Assembly: GCF_009712475.1 (NCBI RefSeq)
Contig: NZ_VCJO01000011.1
Span: 62,001 to 126,000 of the forward strand
Length of the DNA: 64,000 nucleotides
Direction of reading: 5' to 3'
From: Micromonospora sp. CP22
GTDB taxonomy: Bacteria > Actinomycetota > Actinomycetes > Mycobacteriales > Micromonosporaceae
Shown: one piece after another, positions 7,663 through 14,634 of the stretch
How positions within the stretch are numbered: the first letter of the stretch is position 1
Layout of the letters: every line of letters starts with the position of its first letter
Made by a program: the position numbers and the translations under genes
The notes under the pieces: generated by a model
Databases searched by the model: none
What the model saw: the letters and a program-made list of their open reading frames with translations, nothing else
What the model was told of the DNA's origin: nothing

Positions 7663-9080
7663 CAGCCACCTGCCTGTTCACCGTCGAGCCACCGCGCCCG
7701 CTGTTCGTGGGCTTCGGACGGCTCGGGCGCCGCCCACAGTGCCCGGTCGTCGGGAAGGGCCGGCCACGGATCCGGGCCGGTACGCCCACCGCGTGACGGC
7801 GGTGGTGACTCCAGTTCCGGCCAGCGGGGACGCACGCCCACCGGCCAGCACCCTTCGCCGGTGGGAAGCCCACCGCCGGGCGGCAATCGGAGCACCCGCC
7901 CGGCGGAGGCGTCGGTCACGCCCGTCTGCGGGCCCGGTCGGTCACCGTGTTGGGTTGCCGTGCCGGTGCGTGGGCTCGTGGTGTGTGCGCTCGTGGTGTG
8001 TGGGCCCGGCTTGTCGGCGTGCCGGGGCCGCGCCAGCGGTGCCTCGGCCCGGGTCGGAGCCGCGTCGGCTCGTCGTGCCGGGATGCGGAACCGTGCTCTG
8101 CTCGTGTCGAGCTCCAGCTCCGCCGACCGTCCTCGGGACGCGGCCGAGCCTGGCCCCGGTGCCGACGCGCCGCCCCCGTCGTGGCCATCCGCATCGGTCG
8201 TCGCCGGGCCTGCCCGCCGCTGGCGAACGTCGTCCAGCCCACCCCGTCCGCCCGGCCCGCTCCGCCCGGCCATACCGCCCGGCCCGCTTGCGCCGGCTGA
8301 CCCGCCTGCCTCCGCTGGCCCGTCCGGGTCGCACAGCCAGGCAGATCCGCGTAGCCCGTCTGGTTCGCGTAGCCCGGTGGGTCTGGCTGGTCCGGTGGGT
8401 CTGGCTGGTGCGGCCGGTTCCGGGCCGGGGCGGGACATGCTCCTGTGGTCCCTTTGCTCTGCTTCAACCGGCGCACTGGCCGCTATCCGGATACCGGGCG
8501 TCGGGGGTTGCGTGGGGTGAAGCAGAGCAAAGGACGCGGGGGAGTGGTCGGTCGGAGGTGGCGTGGGCGGGCGGTGGTCCGTCGGCCGTGGGTCGGCGGC
8601 GTCGTTCGGCGCGGGCGCGGACGTCGCGCCGGGTGGCTGAGCGGATCGACCTGGCCAGGCGGACGCGCTCGGCCGGGCGGGGTGACCTCCCGGGTCGGGC
8701 GGCGGGACGTACCCGTGTGTGGGGCTGACGGGGTCGGTGGCCGGCTGGCCGTCGTGGTCTGCTTCGGAGGGCTCCGGCCCTTCGAACCACGCGTGGGCGG
8801 GCCCGGAGGCTGGCGGTGGGGCCAGGGCCAGGTCCCGCAGCAGGCCGGGGGCATGGGCGGTGACGATCCGTAGCCAGTGCTCGGGTGGCTGCCCGGGCCG
8901 CCGGAGGTCGGCCTCGGGCTCGTCGTCGGTACGGCCGACGGGCCCGGGCATCCTGCCCGACGTCACCGGCGGCGTCTCTCGGGGGGAGGAATCCACCGCA
9001 CCGGCGAGCCGGTCCACGGCGGCCGCCGCGGACCGGAGGCGATCGGCCAGCCAGTCACGCGGGCGTCGGCGCGGCACCAC
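7662..9080 (-). CDS. Large intrinsically disordered protein of the eCIS operon (Afp6 position)
   Basis: The 472 aa product is rich in Pro, Gly, Ala, Arg, Ser and Thr. Only the first ~90 residues look foldable: helix RDWLADRLRSAAAAVDRLAG, then PPEHWLRIVTAHAPGLLRDLAL. The remainder is low-complexity (PTGPARPTGL, GGSAGASGPGGMAGRSGPGG, HTTSAHTTSP) with a short more ordered C-terminal end. It starts at GTG 9080, overlapping the tube gene by 26 bp. Its place between tube and LysM hub matches afp6, whose function is unclear. No homologue is recognised. Internal inverted repeats at 8451-8533 suggest part of the middle was inserted. It is read as real because start and stop lock into both neighbours. 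Confidence 0.68.
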   Translation of the reverse strand: MVPRRRPRDWLADRLRSAAAAVDRLAGAVDSSPRETPPVTSGRMPGPVGRTDDEPEADLRRPGQPPEHWLRIVTAHAPGLLRDLALAPPPASGPAHAWFEGPEPSEADHDGQPATDPVSPTHGYVPPPDPGGHPARPSASAWPGRSAQPPGATSAPAPNDAADPRPTDHRPPTPPPTDHSPASFALLHPTQPPTPGIRIAASAPVEAEQRDHRSMSRPGPEPAAPARPTGPARPTGLREPDGLRGSAWLCDPDGPAEAGGSAGASGPGGMAGRSGPGGRGGLDDVRQRRAGPATTDADGHDGGGASAPGPGSAASRGRSAELELDTSRARFRIPARRADAAPTRAEAPLARPRHADKPGPHTTSAHTTSPRTGTATQHGDRPGPQTGVTDASAGRVLRLPPGGGLPTGEGCWPVGVRPRWPELESPPPSRGGRTGPDPWPALPDDRALWAAPEPSEAHEQRARWLDGEQAGG

Positions 9081-9534
9081 CGGCCTCCAGTTCCAGGCTC
9101 TCGTAGCGCAGCGTCAGCGACGCGATGGCGATCTCCTGGCCGAGGGTGTTCAGGTGCGCCCCGCGCCAGTTGCTCGGCCAGGCGTTGATCAGGTTCCAGC
9201 GCAGCACCTCCGCCGTGCCGGCGGCGTCGAGCAGCACCACGGAGACGTTGCGGCGGTCGACCGTGCCCCGAGCGACCGCGTGCACCCAGTCCCACAGCTC
9301 CCGTGAGGCGGTGAGACCGAAGTGCAGGGTGACCGGGCCGTACTCCACCTGACCCGGGACCATCCGGACCCGGTCGTTGCCCTGCTCCCGGTACGGCACC
9401 GCGGGGATGTTCACCTCCAGGCCGCTGATCTCGGTGAAGTGGCCGTTGGTGACCCCGTTGACCAGCAGCTTGAAGTTGTAGGCCCGATACGGGTCGACCG
9501 GCGTACCCGGCTGCGGAGTGGCCGTGGTCGGCAT
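9055..9534 (-). CDS. Contractile injection system inner tube protein (gp19-like)
   Basis: The 159 aa protein matches the T4 gp19/Afp1-Afp5 tube family: DPYRAYNFKLLVNGVTNGHF, the classic ISGLEVN turn, HFGLTASRELWDWV, RNVSVVLLDAAG and RWNLINAWPSNWRG. Rings of this subunit stack into the hollow inner tube that carries effectors. The ATG at 9534 is chosen because GGAGG lies 5-6 bp upstream; a TTG 12 bp further up is less likely. It begins one base after the sheath stop. Only one clear tube paralogue is present besides the LysM-fused hub, while Afp has two. Confidence 0.94.
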   Translation of the reverse strand: MPTTATPQPGTPVDPYRAYNFKLLVNGVTNGHFTEISGLEVNIPAVPYREQGNDRVRMVPGQVEYGPVTLHFGLTASRELWDWVHAVARGTVDRRNVSVVLLDAAGTAEVLRWNLINAWPSNWRGAHLNTLGQEIAIASLTLRYESLELEAGGAAPTPA

Positions 9535-9535
9535 G

Positions 9536-10765
9536 TCAGCCTCCAATCGTCTCGGTCTCGGTGCCGCCGGCCCACTGGCTCAGCTTGAACACCACGAACT
9601 CCGCGGGCTTGACCACGGCGATGCCGATGTGCGCGACCACCATTCCGGCGTCGCGGACGTCGGCCGGATTGGTCTCCTCGTCGCACTTGACGAAGAACGC
9701 CTCCTCGGGAGTCCGGCCCAGCAGCGCCCCGTCGCGCCACACGCGCGTGAGGAACGCCCCGATGTCCCGACGGATGGAGCGCCACAGCGTGTAGTCGTTC
9801 GGCTCGAACACCATCCAGCGGGTGCCGTTGGCGATGGCCTGTTCGATGGCGATGGACAGCCGCCGGACATTGAGGTAGCGCCACTCGCTGGCCTCGGCGG
9901 CGAGGGTCCGGGCCCCCCAGACCCGGATGCCCTCGCCCGGGAAGTACCGGATGACGTTGACGCCGCGCGGGTTGAGCACGTCGTGCTCGGCCCGGGTGAC
10001 CAGGTGGCCCAGGTCGACCGCACCCCGGACCGGCTCGTTGGCGGGCGCCTTGTGCACCCCTCGCAGGGCGTCGGTGCGCGCCCAGATGCCCGCGATGTGC
10101 CCGCTCGGCGGGGTGAGCACCAACTCGCCGCTGAGCGGGTCACGCACGCGCAACCACGGGTAGTAGAGGGTGCCGAAGTCCGACTGCCGGGGGCGGTGCG
10201 CCGTCGGCCCGCCGGCTGCGGACCCGGTGGCGGTGTCCGACTCGGTGTCACTCGGCTTCGCCGGGCGGGTCGACGCGGGGGTGGCGACCCGGGTGAGGGT
10301 CGAGATGTCGTCGATGTCGGGCGCCGGATCGCAGATGGCGACCATGGTGCGGGTTCGTTCGGCGAGGCTCAGCAGCGCCTCGTGGGAGACCGGGTCGTGG
10401 AAGCCGGGGGCGGCCACGATGGAGATCTCGTCGATCGCCTCCAGCAGGTCCAGGCCCGCGCGTTTGCGCCCGGTGCCGGAGATGGCGTTGCCGTCGCCGA
10501 CGTTGACCACCCAGCAGCGGGTGCCGCCGTTGTCGAAGAAACCGAACACGGCCCGCGCCAGCGGTGTGCTCTCCACCTGGTCACCGTCGGCGTACAGCCG
10601 GAGGAAGTCGGTCCAGTTGTTGACCGCGAGGGCCTCGCCGACGTGGGCGTTGCGGTTGGGTCCGCGACCGACGAGGGCCGCCGTGCTGGTCCCGGCCGGC
10701 CCGATCGGCCGGGCGCCCCGGGGCACCTCCTCGACGTAGATGCCGGGCGAGAAGTAGGTGGGCAT
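9536..10765 (-). CDS. Contractile injection system sheath protein
   Basis: The 409 aa protein starts MPTYFSPGIYVEEVPRGARP, the standard N-terminus of tail sheaths, and ends with the conserved sheath core: RYLNVRRLSIAIEQAIANGT, MVFEPNDYTLWRSIRRDIG, TPEEAFFVKCDEETN. It forms the outer contractile cylinder. A Ser/Thr/Ala-rich insert (about residues 192-222) interrupts the surface domain, as often seen in actinomycete sheaths. GGGAGGACC precedes the ATG at 10765. Only one sheath gene is visible, compared with three in Afp/PVC, so a simple homopolymeric sheath is expected. Confidence 0.94.
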   Translation of the reverse strand: MPTYFSPGIYVEEVPRGARPIGPAGTSTAALVGRGPNRNAHVGEALAVNNWTDFLRLYADGDQVESTPLARAVFGFFDNGGTRCWVVNVGDGNAISGTGRKRAGLDLLEAIDEISIVAAPGFHDPVSHEALLSLAERTRTMVAICDPAPDIDDISTLTRVATPASTRPAKPSDTESDTATGSAAGGPTAHRPRQSDFGTLYYPWLRVRDPLSGELVLTPPSGHIAGIWARTDALRGVHKAPANEPVRGAVDLGHLVTRAEHDVLNPRGVNVIRYFPGEGIRVWGARTLAAEASEWRYLNVRRLSIAIEQAIANGTRWMVFEPNDYTLWRSIRRDIGAFLTRVWRDGALLGRTPEEAFFVKCDEETNPADVRDAGMVVAHIGIAVVKPAEFVVFKLSQWAGGTETETIGG

Positions 10766-10787
10766 CGGTCCTCCCGTGCTGGTCGGA

Positions 10788-11477
10788 TCAGTGGGTCGGC
10801 GGCGCGCAGACGATGACGATGTCGGGTTCGGTGGGGTCGACCTCGGTGGTGAGGACCTGCCCACGGCCGGTGAGTCGGAGCCGGACCGGTGTCGGATGGT
10901 CCGGGTCGTGCGGCACGCCGACGATCCGGAAGCGGCCCGCCGGGTCGGTCTGCGTCGCGTACGGCTGACCGACGACCTCCACCCGCATCGCCGCGAGGGG
11001 CTGCTCGGCCGGGCCGACGACGCGACCGTCGACGGTCAGCATCTCCAGTTGGCGCAGCCGCAGCGGGCGCAGCACCGGTGCGGCCGGTCGGGCCGGGTGG
11101 GTGACCTGGACCGGCACGTCGATCAGCAACGCGGGCCGGGGAACTGCCCCGAAGGCCGCCCACAGGGCCGGGTCACCGGCCTCCAGCACCAGCGTTCGTC
11201 CGGCCGCGCCGGTGGCCGCGACGAGCACCCGGTCCAGCGCGGCCAGGGCCTCCGGGCCACCGGCGGCCAGCAGGTAACGCACCGTGAGTCGGTAGGGTTC
11301 CGGCCCGCTGCTGCCCCGGGTCTGCCGGGCCGGTCGTAGCTCCAGCGGCCACAGGGCCAACCGGCTCGGGTCGGCGTCGGGCCGGGGCGGGCCGACCGGG
11401 ACGGGGTCACCCACCGCCCCGGCCAGCCACGCCGCCAGCTCGGCGGTGGCGGCGCGGATCGGACCGTCGTCGCTCAT
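10788..11477 (-). CDS. Pvc16/Afp16-like tail cap protein with C-terminal Ig-like domain
   Basis: The 229 aa protein has an N-terminal part (residues 1-135) resembling Pvc16_N/DUF4255: ALWPLELRPARQTRGSSGPE, then YRLTVRYLLAAGGPEALAAL and a closing PALLIDVPVQVTHP. Members cap the tube/sheath and set particle length. Residues about 145-229 resemble a carboxypeptidase-regulatory-like beta-sandwich (VDGRVVGPAEQPLAAMRVEV, TQTDPAGRFRIVGVP). Afp16 itself has no such appended domain that I know of. The ATG overlaps the upstream membrane gene stop (ATGA), and the sheath gene follows 22 bp later. The cap assignment is by weak similarity plus position. Confidence 0.7.
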   Translation of the reverse strand: MSDDGPIRAATAELAAWLAGAVGDPVPVGPPRPDADPSRLALWPLELRPARQTRGSSGPEPYRLTVRYLLAAGGPEALAALDRVLVAATGAAGRTLVLEAGDPALWAAFGAVPRPALLIDVPVQVTHPARPAAPVLRPLRLRQLEMLTVDGRVVGPAEQPLAAMRVEVVGQPYATQTDPAGRFRIVGVPHDPDHPTPVRLRLTGRGQVLTTEVDPTEPDIVIVCAPPTH

Positions 11478-12082
11478 CGCGGCGGCGTCCCCTGGATCCG
11501 GTACGCGATGGCCTCGTTCCACACGTGCGGATAGACGCCGATCTCGAAGTACCGGGTGAAGCGGTTGATCGGCGCACCCGCGTGGTCGTGGTACAGCAAC
11601 CAGATCGGGGCGATGGTGAACAGGACGTAGTTGGCCGCGACCAGCGGGATGTACAGCGGGCCGAGCAGCCGGGCCTGGAGGATGTGCACGTCCTCGTGTC
11701 GCTGGATGCCGGGACCGGAGCCGGCGCAGACCGTGCCGAGCGTCGTGGCGTACCGGGGAGAGACCCCCTCGACCACGTTCACCCGGCAGCTGTGCCGGGA
11801 GGTCGACCGGTCCAGTGAGTGGCCGAACACCAGGTGCACGGCCAGGTAGCTCGCGCCGACGAGGGTGTTCAGCAGGCTCCAGGTGTGGTCGACGACGAAG
11901 AGGAACACACCACGCGGGCCGGCGGCGTAGACCTCGGCCGCGGCGACGGCCCAGCCGAAGACCCCGCCGACGAGCAGGCCGACGCTCGCGCCGACGAGCA
12001 GGCCGACGCCGCCGCCGAGGAGCTGACCGAGCACGGCGCCCGCGGCGACGTGGACGGCGGCGCTGAGGATCCCGAAGACCAT
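11474..12082 (-). CDS. Integral membrane protein with HExxH motif, eCIS operon
   Basis: The 202 aa protein has an N-terminal glycine-zipper hydrophobic stretch (GAVLGQLLGGGVGLLVGASV, residues 15-45), a second membrane segment near 60-85, and another near 145-165 (YIPLVAANYVLFTIAPIWLL). Between them lies RHEDVHILQARLLGPLY, where HEDVH fits the zinc metallopeptidase pattern HExxH. Similar H-E-x-x-H-x-x-Q-x-x-x-x-GP-LY patterns occur in uncharacterised bacterial membrane proteins. It is the second gene of the operon, 12 bp after the small membrane gene and coupled to the cap gene. It could be a membrane-acting effector, a processing protease or an assembly factor; the sequence does not decide. 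Confidence 0.66.
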   Translation of the reverse strand: MVFGILSAAVHVAAGAVLGQLLGGGVGLLVGASVGLLVGGVFGWAVAAAEVYAAGPRGVFLFVVDHTWSLLNTLVGASYLAVHLVFGHSLDRSTSRHSCRVNVVEGVSPRYATTLGTVCAGSGPGIQRHEDVHILQARLLGPLYIPLVAANYVLFTIAPIWLLYHDHAGAPINRFTRYFEIGVYPHVWNEAIAYRIQGTPPR

Positions 12083-12094
12083 GTCCGGCTCCTC

Positions 12095-12430
12095 TCACGC
12101 CCAGGAGCGGATGAACCGGGGCTGGTTGCCCTGTGCCAGCTGAACCGGCGTGGCCTGCCGGTTGCCGGGCGGCAGCTGGTTGACGCCCAACGCCGCGGAG
12201 AAGATGACCAGCCCGTTGAAGAACGCGATGAACCACTTCTCGGCGCCCGCCTCGGTGGCGAAGGCGGCGGTGAGGTACGACAACGCGAGCGCGATGCCCA
12301 GTGCGATCCACTTGCGGGCCTTGTCGGCCTTCGGGCCGATGAGTCCGCCGATGACGTTGGTGGTGAGCAGCGTCGCCGCGCTGGCTCCGGTGAGGCTGCC
12401 CAGGGCCGCCCAGCTGAAGAGATCGTTCAT
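12095..12430 (-). CDS. Small membrane protein, first gene of eCIS operon
   Basis: The 111 aa product has two to three hydrophobic segments (residues about 5-32, 42-62 and 68-88) and a polar C-terminal tail with PPGNRQATPVQLAQGNQPRF. Size and topology are holin-like, but no holin family signature was recognised. It is the promoter-proximal gene of the minus-strand injection operon; 82 bp separate it from the lipoprotein gene, and a hairpin lies in that gap. A short purine-rich AAGGGAGATC precedes the ATG. Confidence 0.66.
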   Translation of the reverse strand: MNDLFSWAALGSLTGASAATLLTTNVIGGLIGPKADKARKWIALGIALALSYLTAAFATEAGAEKWFIAFFNGLVIFSAALGVNQLPPGNRQATPVQLAQGNQPRFIRSWA

Positions 12431-12479
12431 CGCCGATCTCCCTTCGGTGTTGCGTACTGCGGGGTGGGGGTGGTGCGGT

Positions 12480-12502
12480 GCCGCCCGTGGTGCACGGACG
12501 GC
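12480..12502 (-). terminator. Hairpin after lipoprotein gene
   Basis: GCCGCCCGTG and CACGGACGGC pair (one mismatch) around a 3-base loop, 10 bp past the lipoprotein stop. There is no U-tract. It probably separates the lipoprotein transcript from the injection operon that starts at 12430. Confidence 0.4.
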
Positions 12503-12512
12503 AGGCCGGCGG

Positions 12513-13319
12513 TCAGCCGACGCCCGGCGGGCCGGGATTCGTGGCGGCCGGTGTCACCGGTGCGGATCCGCCGGCCGGCGGTGTCGCGCTCTCGGACGGT
12601 GCACCGCCGGTCCGGGAGCGGCGGAGCAGGACGGCCACCAGCGCCGCGACGAGTAGCAGAGCCACCACGCCGACGACGATCAGCAGCCACGGGAAACCGT
12701 TGTCGGGGTCGGCTCCGGCCGCCGGGGACGGTCGGGGCGGAGCCTCGGCGACAGCGCGCAGTTCGGTCGGTTTCTGTTCGTTGGGCTTGACCCGCCAGCT
12801 GACCGTCCGGTCGACGACCTGAGCGCCGCTACTGGCGTCCAGGACTCGGCCGGGGAACGTCACGGAGATCTCGAACGACATGAGCAACATGAATCGTTCT
12901 TGATTCTTCGGGTCCTGCTCGGCCACTTTTCCGCCGTACTTCTTCGGGTCCAGCGGAAGGATGAACACGTATCGGTCGCCGGTGCGGACGATGCTCAGGC
13001 TTTCGCTGTCGAATTGGTGCAGCGGCACGTTCCGATAGTTGATCAGAGAACCGAAGTGGGTGGCGTCCTCGTATCGGGTCTCGGGCCCGGCGGGAAGCGC
13101 CGGTATGTTCTGCCGGAGTTCGGCGAAGCCCGTCTCGACCGGCTTGTTGTTCACGGTCAGGACGTTCCGCTCGGCCGTGAGTAGAAGTTGACCGCTCACC
13201 GTGTCGTCGGCGTTGACGGTCAACCCGGCATTGAGTTGCATGCAGCCGGAAAGGGCCGCCACCAGCACGAGACACGCCGCCGCGCGAAGTGTTCTGATGC
13301 CCCTGAGCCCCGCATTCAT
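12513..13319 (-). CDS. LppM-like lipoprotein with C-terminal membrane anchor
   Basis: The 268 aa protein has a lipoprotein signal peptide (MNAGLRGIRTLRAAACLVLV followed by AALSGC); the lipobox LSGC puts the acylated Cys near residue 26. The body resembles the LppM/DUF3153 family: MQLNAGLTVNADDTVSGQLL, the family's opening. A transmembrane helix follows near 207-230 (LLIVVGVVALLLVAALVAVL), then a short proline-rich cytoplasmic tail. LppM of mycobacteria is an envelope lipoprotein involved in surface traits. The start at 13319 is preferred because it gives a compact signal peptide; an in-frame ATG at 13352 is possible, and neither has a clear ribosome site. Confidence 0.8.
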   Translation of the reverse strand: MNAGLRGIRTLRAAACLVLVAALSGCMQLNAGLTVNADDTVSGQLLLTAERNVLTVNNKPVETGFAELRQNIPALPAGPETRYEDATHFGSLINYRNVPLHQFDSESLSIVRTGDRYVFILPLDPKKYGGKVAEQDPKNQERFMLLMSFEISVTFPGRVLDASSGAQVVDRTVSWRVKPNEQKPTELRAVAEAPPRPSPAAGADPDNGFPWLLIVVGVVALLLVAALVAVLLRRSRTGGAPSESATPPAGGSAPVTPAATNPGPPGVG

Positions 13320-13492
13320 TGGCTCAGTGTGTGCTCTTAACGGCAGGGCCATCAGTCAGCGATCGGTCACATACAAGTCGCCGATCTTACCGGGAGGTCG
13401 TCACATTCGGCTGAGGCTGGGAACCGACGAAATCGATATTCTGAAAGGTTGACCGCAATTATTGATCGAATTGTGGATCGAGGCGGGAGAGG

Positions 13493-14476
13493 TCAGGCGC
13501 TGGCGCGCCGGACCAGCGCCGACGGGAACACCGTCGGCGCTGCCGCCGGGTGTTGCTCCAGCACCAGGCTCGCCGCCGCCGTGGCGATGTGGCGTACCGG
13601 GTGACTGGCCGTGGTCAGGGCCGCCACCGAGGCCATCGGGACGTCGTCGAAGCCGGTGACGGCCACGTCGTCGGGAACTTGGATGCCGTCGGCGCGCAAC
13701 TGGCTGATCACCCCGAACGCGGTGGCGTCGCTGATCCCGACGATCGCGTCGGTGTCCGGCCAGCGGCGCATGACCTCCCGGGCGGCGGCGTGCCCTCGGG
13801 CCACGCTGAAGTCACCGACCACCTCCCGGACCGGCAGGCCGGCGTCGTGCAACAACCTGCGGTACGCCTCGACCGAACGGTTGGCGCAGGCCAGCCAGCG
13901 CGGACCGGTCACCATGGCGATCCGCCGCCGACCGGTGGCGAAGAGGTGGCGGACGATGGCCGCGGTACCGCCGCCGTTGTCGATGTCCACCGACGGCACC
14001 GTTGCCGAACCGATCCCGATCGAGACGGCCCGGCCGTGCAGCCGCCGTGGCACCAGGTCCAGCAACGCCTGGGTGGTGTTGACCAGGATCAGCCCGGCCA
14101 CGCCCCGGTCCTCGGTGAGTCGGGTCAGCCGGCCCGGCGCGTCCAGCGGAATCCACTGCACCGCCACGCCCATCCCGTGCGCCGTGCAGATCCGCGCCAC
14201 CGCGGCGACCACCTGGTCGACGTAGCTGTCGTCCAGGGCGGCCGGGCTGGTGCCGGAGACCACCACCAGCAGGCGTACGCCGGATCCCTGCACCAGGGCC
14301 CGCGCCGCCGGATTCGGCACATAGCCGAGCACGTTCACGGCGATGCGTACCCGCTCTCGTGCGGAAGGTGACGCGAATCCGGTGCCGGCGATGACCCGTG
14401 ACGCCGTCGAGCGGGACACCCCGGCGGCTCGGGCCACGTCGTCCAGGGTCGCCGGCCGGCGTGCTGCCGTCGTCAT
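13493..14476 (-). CDS. LacI-family transcriptional regulator
   Basis: The 327 aa protein has the LacI helix-turn-helix at the N-terminus (TLDDVARAAGVSRSTASRVI, residues 10-29), the hinge helix with VPNPAARAL, and a periplasmic-binding-protein-like sensor domain ending in DVAVTGFDDVPMASVAA. It represses or activates target genes in response to a small ligand, usually a sugar. GGAGAAAG precedes the ATG at 14476. It is divergent from the MFS gene at 14635, and a LacI-type palindrome lies between them, so the transporter is the likely target. Confidence 0.93.
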   Translation of the reverse strand: MTTAARRPATLDDVARAAGVSRSTASRVIAGTGFASPSARERVRIAVNVLGYVPNPAARALVQGSGVRLLVVVSGTSPAALDDSYVDQVVAAVARICTAHGMGVAVQWIPLDAPGRLTRLTEDRGVAGLILVNTTQALLDLVPRRLHGRAVSIGIGSATVPSVDIDNGGGTAAIVRHLFATGRRRIAMVTGPRWLACANRSVEAYRRLLHDAGLPVREVVGDFSVARGHAAAREVMRRWPDTDAIVGISDATAFGVISQLRADGIQVPDDVAVTGFDDVPMASVAALTTASHPVRHIATAAASLVLEQHPAAAPTVFPSALVRRASA

Positions 14477-14577
14477 GATCTTTCTCCCCGTTCCCGTCGC
14501 CCGGCCTGGTACCCGGACGCTCACCAGCATCATGCCCCGCGCCCCGGCCTGCGGTAAGGACCGGGCGCGGATTGTGG

Positions 14578-14591
14578 TGGTAGCGATCCCA
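14578..14591. promoter_or_regulatory. Candidate LacI-type operator
   Basis: TGGTAGCGATCCCA is an imperfect palindrome that matches the actinomycete CebR/MalR-type operator TGGGAGCGCTCCCA at 12 of 14 positions. It lies in the intergenic region between the divergent LacI regulator and the MFS transporter, 44 bp upstream of the transporter start, so binding could block both promoters. Confidence 0.5.
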
Positions 14592-14634
14592 GGTGTGTGA
14601 TCGTCGTAGTACCGAGGAGAGGACCGGAACCCAC

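Noticed and set aside
5924-8728. 934-codon plus-strand open frame
   Set aside because: It lies antisense to the spike, hub and disordered-protein genes, which have family motifs and interlocking starts and stops. The frame has no recognisable domain.
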